Positions 58,860 through 64,000 of a DNA stretch of 64,000 nucleotides are shown here, piece after piece. Below the pieces are notes generated by a model that was not told the DNA's origin, searched no databases, and saw only the letters and a list, made by a program, of their open reading frames with translations. The stretch covers positions 16,002 through 80,001 of the forward strand of contig LNFE01000131.1 of assembly GCA_001464575.1 (NCBI GenBank). The letters run 5' to 3'. Every line of letters begins with the position of its first letter. Within the stretch, counting starts at the first letter, position 1. Source of the DNA: Acidobacteria bacterium Ga0077553 (GTDB lineage Bacteria; Acidobacteriota; Terriglobia; Bryobacterales; Bryobacteraceae). Both the position numbers and the translations under genes were made by a program.

Positions 58860-59783
58860 TTATTCGATGTAGCCGAGGCTCCGCAGCGTCGACTCCGGTT
58901 CCATTTCGTCAAATCGGGAGAGGGCTGCTTTCTGCCGCCCGTGTTCGAGGAGAACACCATAAGGAGGATCGCCGAAAGGGAAAAGTTTCTTCAGGGCGTC
59001 GTGGTCCGGAGAGTTTCCCGCCTTCAGGCCTGTCGAGTCCATAAAGTACTTGCCAAATTGCGGAACCCGAGAGGGTAACCCGTAAACCTTCACCCCGCTC
59101 CAGGTATGCTTGGCCATCCGGCGCGCCGCCTGGTCGCAGTGAGCGCACTCGGGGTCGTAGAAGTACAACACCACTTTGCCCTGCGCGAGCGAGACGGGCT
59201 GCCCGTCCACCGTGATGGTATCCGGGGCCTTCGCTCCGGTTTGCCGCGACTTGGTAATGCCGTAGGCCACCCCGCCGAACACCGCGACCACGGCGGCGAT
59301 CACCAGCGCGGTCTTCATCCCTTCACTCGGTTTGGCCCACCAGCCGGCGACCACCGCAAGCGCGATCATCGCGGCATCACTATAAAAGAACATAGGTCCT
59401 ACGGCCCGTTTCACCCAGGGGAAGCAGGTGCAGTCTGCGCCCAGCAGCTGGTTGTAGAACATGCCGATGTAGACCATGAAGGCAATCAACATCAGAGTGA
59501 TGAGCCAAGCGCCCCAACGCCGGTAGCGGGGGATCAGGATCAGAATTCCGGAGAAGACCTCGGCCATCCCAAAGAACAACGCCGTGAAGACGCTCAGCTG
59601 CGCCGGCACCAGCGCCTGGGTCATTCGCGCTGCCGCGCCCAGATGGTCGGTGAGCTTCCAGGCGCCGGCAATGATAAATAGTCCGCCGATTAGAATGGCG
59701 CAAACCCAGGCCGCCATCGTCTTCCAAGCGGGCAGTTCCAGGCTCAAAGGAGCCGTTTGGGCATGTGCCATACTATCTTCCAT
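58860..59783 (-). CDS. MauE/DoxX-like membrane protein fused to a thioredoxin-like domain
   Basis: A 307-residue protein. The first 175 residues have four to five membrane helices of the MauE/DoxX type, with a conserved TCFPWVKRAVGP loop between the third and fourth helix. After a fifth helix (about 175-195) a periplasmic thioredoxin-like domain carries a CxxC (C in DPECAHCDQAA). The combination suggests passage of reducing power across the membrane to make or break disulfides. The ATG at 59783 is seven bases after TAAAAT on its strand; another in-frame ATG is at 59771. The start overlaps the divergent amidohydrolase start. Confidence 0.82.
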   Translation of the reverse strand: MEDSMAHAQTAPLSLELPAWKTMAAWVCAILIGGLFIIAGAWKLTDHLGAAARMTQALVPAQLSVFTALFFGMAEVFSGILILIPRYRRWGAWLITLMLIAFMVYIGMFYNQLLGADCTCFPWVKRAVGPMFFYSDAAMIALAVVAGWWAKPSEGMKTALVIAAVVAVFGGVAYGITKSRQTGAKAPDTITVDGQPVSLAQGKVVLYFYDPECAHCDQAARRMAKHTWSGVKVYGLPSRVPQFGKYFMDSTGLKAGNSPDHDALKKLFPFGDPPYGVLLEHGRQKAALSRFDEMEPESTLRSLGYIE

Positions 59784-59796
59784 GCTCCCTATTTTA
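59771..59796. promoter_or_regulatory. divergent leaderless-type start region with overlapping start codons
   Basis: The CATG at 59781-59784 provides an ATG on each strand. TACTAT (59771-59776) precedes the plus start by five bases, and TAAAAT on the minus strand (59796-59791) precedes the minus start by seven. Each -10 lies inside the first codons of the opposite gene. Confidence 0.45.
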
Positions 59797-61416
59797 ATGC
59801 TTTTCGTAGCCTTAGCAGGGGGGCTCGCCGCGGCTCCGCAAGCCGCTGAGCTGGCGATTGTAAACGCCAACATTTATACGGTGAACCCGGCCCAGCCGAA
59901 GGCGAAGTCGCTGGCCGTCAGCGCCGGAAAGATCGTCGCGATCGGCGATTCCGTCGCCGGCCATATTGGCACCTCCACGCGCGTCATTGATCTGAAGGGC
60001 GCGACGGTGATCCCCGGCCTGATCGATAGCCACGTCCACATGGCCGGCTTCGGCTTCATGGTCGAAACGTTTGATCTGCGCAGCGTGAACTCCGTGGCCG
60101 AAGTTGCCGCGATCGTCGCCAAGCGCGCCGCCGCCCTGCCCCCCGGGGCGTGGGTGCAGGGCCGGGCCTGGGACCAGACCAACTGGGGCGGGGAATTCCC
60201 GGACCATACGGCGCTGACGAAAGCCTCGCCGGACCGCCCGGTGTATCTCACGCGCGTCGACGGCCACGCCGCGTGGGTGAATCGGAAAGCGCTGGAGATC
60301 GCCGGCATCACGAAGGATACGCCGGACCCCATGGGCGGTAAAATTGTCAGGGATGCAAAAGGCGAGGCCACCGGCATCCTGATCGATCGGGCGCAAGGTT
60401 TGGTCAGTTCGAAGATTCCGCCAGCCACGGACGACCAAATCCGCCAGCGCCTCCGCGCTGCCGCGCTCGAATGCGCCAAACTCGGGATGACCTCGGTCCA
60501 TGACGCTGGTATCTCGGCCCAAGTGCTCCGTGCGTACAAGCAACTGGTGGCCGAAAAACTGCTGCCCGTGCGGGTTTACGCCATGATCGGCGGGGAAGGG
60601 GCGCTGTGGCAGGAGTATCTGAAGCGCGGTCCGGAGGTGGGAGAGTACCTCACGGTGCGCTCCATCAAATTGGTGGCCGATGGCGCGATGGGCTCCCGCG
60701 GCGCCGCCTTCTGGCAGCCGTATTCAGACGATCCTGGCAACTCGGGCCTGTTGATTCTGAAGCAGGAGACCATCGAAAAAGTCTCGCGCGAAGCCGCCGC
60801 GAAAGGCTTTCAAGTGGCCACGCACGCCATCGGCGACCGGGCCAATCGGGTAGCCCTGGACGCTTACGGCGCGGTGCTGGGCGAGAATAACGATAAGCGG
60901 TTTCGCATCGAACACGCACAGGCGGTCTCTCTCCCCGACTTTGACAAGTTCCGTCGCTTTGGCGTCATTGCCTCGATGCAGACGACCCATGCGACCTCGG
61001 ACATGCGCTGGGCGGTAAAGCGCATGGGGCCGGACCGGATCATGGGCGCCTACGCCTGGCGGCGGATGTTGAACACTGGCGTGAAGTTCGCCAACGGTTC
61101 GGACTTCCCGGTGGAAGATCCCAATCCCCTTTATGGTCTCTTTGCCGCCGTCGCCCGTCAGGACCAGAAGGGGTTCCCGGAGGGCGGCTGGATGCCGGAC
61201 CAGAAACTGACGCGCGCCGAGGCGCTGCAATCGTTCACCCTGGGCGGCGCTTATGCCGCATTTGAAGAAAAGAGCAAGGGCTCGCTCGAAGTTGGCAAGC
61301 TGGCGGACTTCGTCGTTCTCGATCAGGACCTGATGACCGTGCCGGAGTTGACGATCCCCAAAATCAAGGTCCGGATGACGGTTCTGGGAGGCCAGACCGT
61401 CTTCGGAGCCCAATGA
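59782..61416 (+). CDS. exported amidohydrolase (YtcJ-like)
   Basis: A 544-residue metal-dependent amidohydrolase of the amidohydrolase-3 group. It has a signal peptide (LMLFVALAGGLAAAPQ) and metal ligands HVH in IDSHVHMAGFG. His residues lie in ATHAIGDRANR, and the Asp in NGSDFPVEDPNP. YtcJ-type enzymes hydrolyse various amides and carbamates; the substrate is unknown. An in-frame ATG at 59797 would give a shorter signal peptide and is a possible start. Its stop overlaps the next gene (ATGA). Confidence 0.88.
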   Translation: MLPILMLFVALAGGLAAAPQAAELAIVNANIYTVNPAQPKAKSLAVSAGKIVAIGDSVAGHIGTSTRVIDLKGATVIPGLIDSHVHMAGFGFMVETFDLRSVNSVAEVAAIVAKRAAALPPGAWVQGRAWDQTNWGGEFPDHTALTKASPDRPVYLTRVDGHAAWVNRKALEIAGITKDTPDPMGGKIVRDAKGEATGILIDRAQGLVSSKIPPATDDQIRQRLRAAALECAKLGMTSVHDAGISAQVLRAYKQLVAEKLLPVRVYAMIGGEGALWQEYLKRGPEVGEYLTVRSIKLVADGAMGSRGAAFWQPYSDDPGNSGLLILKQETIEKVSREAAAKGFQVATHAIGDRANRVALDAYGAVLGENNDKRFRIEHAQAVSLPDFDKFRRFGVIASMQTTHATSDMRWAVKRMGPDRIMGAYAWRRMLNTGVKFANGSDFPVEDPNPLYGLFAAVARQDQKGFPEGGWMPDQKLTRAEALQSFTLGGAYAAFEEKSKGSLEVGKLADFVVLDQDLMTVPELTIPKIKVRMTVLGGQTVFGAQ

Positions 61417-61979
61417 GGTGGATTGGCTTCGTTTTGCTCCTGACGATTTCGGCCTTCGCCGAACCTCGGCGGGTCGTCCTGCTCGAAGAGTTGGTGCGGA
61501 TCGACGCGCTGCGTTCGCGCAGCTATGAGTTGCCCCTGCCGCAGCAAAAAGCGGCGTTGGACGTGCAATGGAGCGTGAAGCAACCGGGCGGCGCGGTGCG
61601 GATTCTGGTTGTCGATCGCGCCGCTTCCGCCACCGCCTTCGATAGCGGCTACGAGCCCGGCGGGAGCCGCCGGGTGAAGCTCGATCAGGCCGGGCAATAT
61701 CAGGTGACGATTGAAAACCGGCAGCAGAATCTGGGTCATTCGTTGATCGATTTGCGGCTGGAACTCGTGTTTGGCGAGGAGCGTCCGGCGGTCACGGGAA
61801 CGCGTGGCCCGACGCCCGCTCGTCGCTACTGGGCTATCGCGACCTCGCTGGCGCTGTTCGCCATGATGGTGACCTACGCCGGCGTCCGGCTGGGCCCGGC
61901 GCTGCGCGAGCGGTGGGGTCCGCGGAATTTTCAAAAAACTCTTGACGAAAACCGGTGGGATGATACCGTCGGCGAATGA
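61413..61979 (+). CDS. membrane protein with periplasmic beta domain, unknown function
   Basis: A 188-residue protein with a signal peptide (MRWIGFVLLLTISAFA), a beta-sandwich-like periplasmic domain (about 25-125, with repeated VLVVDR/YQVTIENRQQN strands) and one membrane helix near 140-160, leaving a short cytoplasmic tail. The outline is GOLD-like but no family is assigned. It overlaps both neighbours by four bases (ATGA), so amidohydrolase, this protein and the next one are co-translated. Confidence 0.75.
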   Translation: MRWIGFVLLLTISAFAEPRRVVLLEELVRIDALRSRSYELPLPQQKAALDVQWSVKQPGGAVRILVVDRAASATAFDSGYEPGGSRRVKLDQAGQYQVTIENRQQNLGHSLIDLRLELVFGEERPAVTGTRGPTPARRYWAIATSLALFAMMVTYAGVRLGPALRERWGPRNFQKTLDENRWDDTVGE

Positions 61980-62413
61980 CGCTGCAACAAGTGATTACAA
62001 CTGTCATGGAGAGCCGGTCCGAGGATTGGATCTTCGACGACGAACGCCAGAGCTGGGTCTACGAGCACGATCTGGATATACGGCTTCAAGGCAAGTATCT
62101 TCCGTTCAAGGGCCCGCAGCCCGAGGAATTTGACGAACCCTGGGCCAAGCGGTATCCGAGTTCCCGGGCCTTCCGAGCGCCGTTTCAACTCTGGTACCGG
62201 AAGTCGAAGCTCCGCGACTACCTGTTCGTCGATGTCGACGGGCATCGTGCCCTGCTGCCCGTGCCGCGGAGTCAGGAGGAGATGGTGATCAGCCGGGAAC
62301 AGGAGCGCGTCGCCCAGATTCTCAACTGCGCTCACGAGAACCGGGCGGCGTATTTCCACCGCTACATGGAACGATTCCAGGTGGAGGATTCGGCCGAGTT
62401 ACGGCCGGTTTAA
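61976..62413 (+). CDS. soluble protein of unknown function
   Basis: A 145-residue cytosolic protein without signal or membrane segment, acidic and rich in aromatic residues (SRSEDWIFDDERQSWVY, LWYRKSKLRDYLFVDVDGH). No family recognised. The ATG overlaps the preceding stop by four bases. Its 3' end overlaps the convergent isomerase-like gene by 15 bases. Confidence 0.7.
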   Translation: MTLQQVITTVMESRSEDWIFDDERQSWVYEHDLDIRLQGKYLPFKGPQPEEFDEPWAKRYPSSRAFRAPFQLWYRKSKLRDYLFVDVDGHRALLPVPRSQEEMVISREQERVAQILNCAHENRAAYFHRYMERFQVEDSAELRPV

Positions 62414-63157
62414 CTCACGCCAAAGCGCATGGTACCAAACCAAAAAGCGCTCGGGCTCCTTGCTCTCCTGCGCCTCGCAAAGCGTGTAGCGGTCATAGCC
62501 GCTTTTGCGCAGGAGGGCGAAGAGTTCGCGATAGGGATAGGGGCTCGCCAGTTCGTTGATGTGAACGTTCTTGATCCACGGCCGCAGTAAATCGAAGCTG
62601 GGCTTGATGGACCCGTTGACGATATCAGTGGGGTTTGAGTTCCAGCAGACGCCGACGTTGGGATGATTGGTGGCCCGCATGATGGCGGCGGACACTGGCG
62701 GATCCTGCGTTTCGCGGCCGTGGACCTCCATCCAGATCTCCACGCCCTTGCCAGCCCCGTACTCGCCGAGTTCCTTCAGGCAGGCGCCGATGTTGCGGAC
62801 GGTGGCGTCCTTATCGGCTCCGGCCGCAAAGCCGTTCGGGCGGACCTTGATACCCCAGGCGCGGGTGTCGTGGGCGAGGTCGATGAAGGCCTTGGCATCG
62901 GCGACATTCTTCGCGCGGACGGCCGGGTCCGGCGATTGAAACTCTGCCGTGGTTCCAAAGCTAACGAGGCGCACCTTGCTGCGTTCGAAGCGCTGGCGCA
63001 CGGTCTGCCGTTCGGCGGCGGTGAGAGTTGGCTCCACTTTGTGCGCGTGTGAGGTACGCAGCTCGACGCCAGCGAATCCGGCCTTTTCGAGCTTCGTGAT
63101 CAGGGTTTCGAGATCCCAGTCTTTGCAGATGTTGTAGGTGACGGCGCCAAGAATCAT
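62399..63157 (-). CDS. xylose-isomerase-like TIM-barrel protein
   Basis: A 252-residue protein of the AP endonuclease 2 / sugar phosphate isomerase-epimerase superfamily. The start TYNICKDWDLETLITKLEKA, AGVELRTSHAH with its metal-ligand Glu, IWMEVHGRETQD (Glu, His), GVCWNSNPTD (usually Asp/His) and NVHINEL (His) outline the metal site. It probably isomerises or epimerises a sugar. It starts six bases after TAGAAT. No Tat signal, unlike several relatives in Acidobacteria. Confidence 0.85.
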   Translation of the reverse strand: MILGAVTYNICKDWDLETLITKLEKAGFAGVELRTSHAHKVEPTLTAAERQTVRQRFERSKVRLVSFGTTAEFQSPDPAVRAKNVADAKAFIDLAHDTRAWGIKVRPNGFAAGADKDATVRNIGACLKELGEYGAGKGVEIWMEVHGRETQDPPVSAAIMRATNHPNVGVCWNSNPTDIVNGSIKPSFDLLRPWIKNVHINELASPYPYRELFALLRKSGYDRYTLCEAQESKEPERFLVWYHALWRELNRP

Positions 63158-63169
63158 GCGCCTATTCTA
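63158..63169 (-). promoter_or_regulatory. -10-like hexamer placed for a leaderless mRNA
   Basis: On the minus strand TAGAAT (63169-63164), exactly six bases and then the ATG at 63157. Confidence 0.5.
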
Positions 63170-63175
63170 CAAGCC

Positions 63176-64000
63176 TTAGCGGTTGGAATCGTGGGGCACG
63201 CCGTCTTTTCTGGCACGGATTTCGCGGACGGCGTAAATGCGCCGGCCTTGGCTTTCAAAGTAGGTCCGGATCATCACTTCGCCGAGCAGGCCGGTGGAGA
63301 ACAGCATCAGGCCCGCCAGCAGCAGGATCGCGCCCAGAACCATCAGAGGGCCATGGTCGGTGACCAGATCGCGTTGGAAGTCGAGGAGCTTATAGACCAG
63401 CAGATAGGCCATGATTCCGCCGCCGGAGACGAGGCCAAGTAGGCCCCATTTGCCGAAGAAGTGCATCGGGCGGGTGAAATAGGTGAGCAGGAAGCGGATG
63501 GTGATGATGTCGAAGAAGACCTTCATGGTCCGGCCGAGGCCGTAGTGGCTGGCGCCGGCGGTGCGGGGTACGTTTTTGATCGGGACTTCGACGATGCGGG
63601 CGCCGTAGAAGCTGGCGAGGGCGGGGATGAAGCGGTGGAGTTCGCCGTACAGGTTAATGTCTTTGAGGATCTCCGCGCGGTAGGCCTTGAAGGTGGTGCC
63701 GAAGTCGTGGAGTTCTATGCCGCTGGCTTTGGCCATGAGCCAATTGGCGATGCGGGAGGGGATTTTGCGGGTGACGGCGTTGTCGATGCGATGTTTGCGC
63801 CAGCCGCTAGCGATGTCGTAGCCTTGTTCGATTTTCTCGAGCAGAAGGGGGATATCTTCCGGTTCGTGCTGCAGGTCGCCGTCGAGGGAGACGATGATGG
63901 AGCCGATGGCTTCGTCGAAACCGGCGGCGAGGGCGGCGGTTTGGCCGAAGTTGCGGCGCAGGCGGATGACCTTCAGGCGGCCGTCGGTTTCGACGAGGTT
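63176..64000 (-). CDS. GT2 family glycosyltransferase (DPM1/GtrB-like), partial
   Basis: The gene runs off the window end; its 5' part is missing. The visible 274 residues include RRNFGQTAALAAGFDEA, the catalytic SLDGDLQHEPEDIP (DxD-like), ASGWRKHRIDN, and the family's HDFGTTFKAYR. Two C-terminal membrane helices (about the last 90 residues) complete the GtrB/DPM1 form. Such enzymes load a sugar onto polyprenyl phosphate at the inner membrane. The GT-C-like membrane protein at 38.7 kb could use such a donor, but they are not linked here. Confidence 0.9.
   Translation of the reverse strand, partial: NLVETDGRLKVIRLRRNFGQTAALAAGFDEAIGSIIVSLDGDLQHEPEDIPLLLEKIEQGYDIASGWRKHRIDNAVTRKIPSRIANWLMAKASGIELHDFGTTFKAYRAEILKDINLYGELHRFIPALASFYGARIVEVPIKNVPRTAGASHYGLGRTMKVFFDIITIRFLLTYFTRPMHFFGKWGLLGLVSGGGIMAYLLVYKLLDFQRDLVTDHGPLMVLGAILLLAGLMLFSTGLLGEVMIRTYFESQGRRIYAVREIRARKDGVPHDSNR

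Noticed and set aside
1..64000. Search for tRNA genes, CRISPR arrays, IS elements and riboswitches
   Set aside because: No tRNA-like cloverleaf ends, regular repeat-spacer arrays, transposase motifs or class-specific riboswitch cores were recognised by eye; covariance-model searches would be needed to exclude weak ones.

Overview
This GC-rich window looks like a chromosome segment of an acidobacterium of the Solibacter/Bryobacter type. The best markers are a long NHL-repeat protein ending in the Solibacter-type C-terminal domain (25007-28114), an acidobacterial 'VWFA-related' secreted protein (12338-13474), a DUF1549/DUF1553 plus DUF1501 pair, many Tat-exported periplasmic enzymes, and futalosine-pathway menaquinone genes. 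I see no tRNA, rRNA, CRISPR array, IS element or prophage. Apart from one ORF6N-domain remnant, the region reads as ordinary vertically inherited chromosome.

Layout. 1-6.1 kb: outer-membrane barrel protein, nadD, exported RidA, DUF362 protein, and a PhoR/PhoB-like two-component pair. 6-7 kb: a VapBC-type toxin-antitoxin with a repeat operator. 7-14.6 kb: a frameshifted cytochrome P450, DUF1080 protein, UPF0173 hydrolase, NagZ-like GH3, response regulator, VWFA protein, rhomboid. 14.6-19.9 kb: Gfo/Idh oxidoreductase, planctomycete-type cytochrome/DUF1501 pair, cobalamin adenosyltransferase. 19.9-24.8 kb: an aroF (DAHP synthase) gene behind what looks like a complete aromatic-amino-acid attenuator, then a PfkB kinase and mqnC/mqnA, with mqnA broken. 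25-32 kb: NHL protein, KDG-kinase-like and enolase-superfamily sugar-acid genes. 32-40.3 kb: a long same-strand run of FeS photolyase, SDR, ArsA ATPase, nagA, a small protein, an IlvD/Edd dehydratase and a GT-C-like membrane protein. 40.3-49.6 kb: a broken PQQ-propeller gene, truA, pyrE, a TolC family protein, a structured intergenic region, geranylgeranyl-reductase-like protein, hemL, and a second frameshifted membrane gene. 49.6-55.4 kb: leuABCD operon with its terminator and a divergent LysR regulator, then YraN. 55.4-64 kb: hybrid kinase, UvrC/Cho-like protein, aldo/keto reductase, MauE-thioredoxin fusion, amidohydrolase, sugar isomerase-like protein, and a partial GT2.

Two regulatory observations stand out. 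First, bases 19946-20118 contain a promoter, a 27-codon leader peptide with the aromatic run FWWYY, and three mutually exclusive hairpins ending in an intrinsic terminator just before aroF. This is a textbook transcription attenuator for aromatic amino acids in a phylum where I know of no description of one. Second, at least eleven start codons lie exactly six bases after a TAnnnT hexamer, so transcription would start at or next to the start codon. This suggests many leaderless mRNAs.

Four genes (P450, mqnA, the PQQ-propeller gene and a small membrane gene) are frame-disrupted. Two appear to be short deletions between 5-6-base repeats and two are single-base losses. They may be real decay or assembly error.
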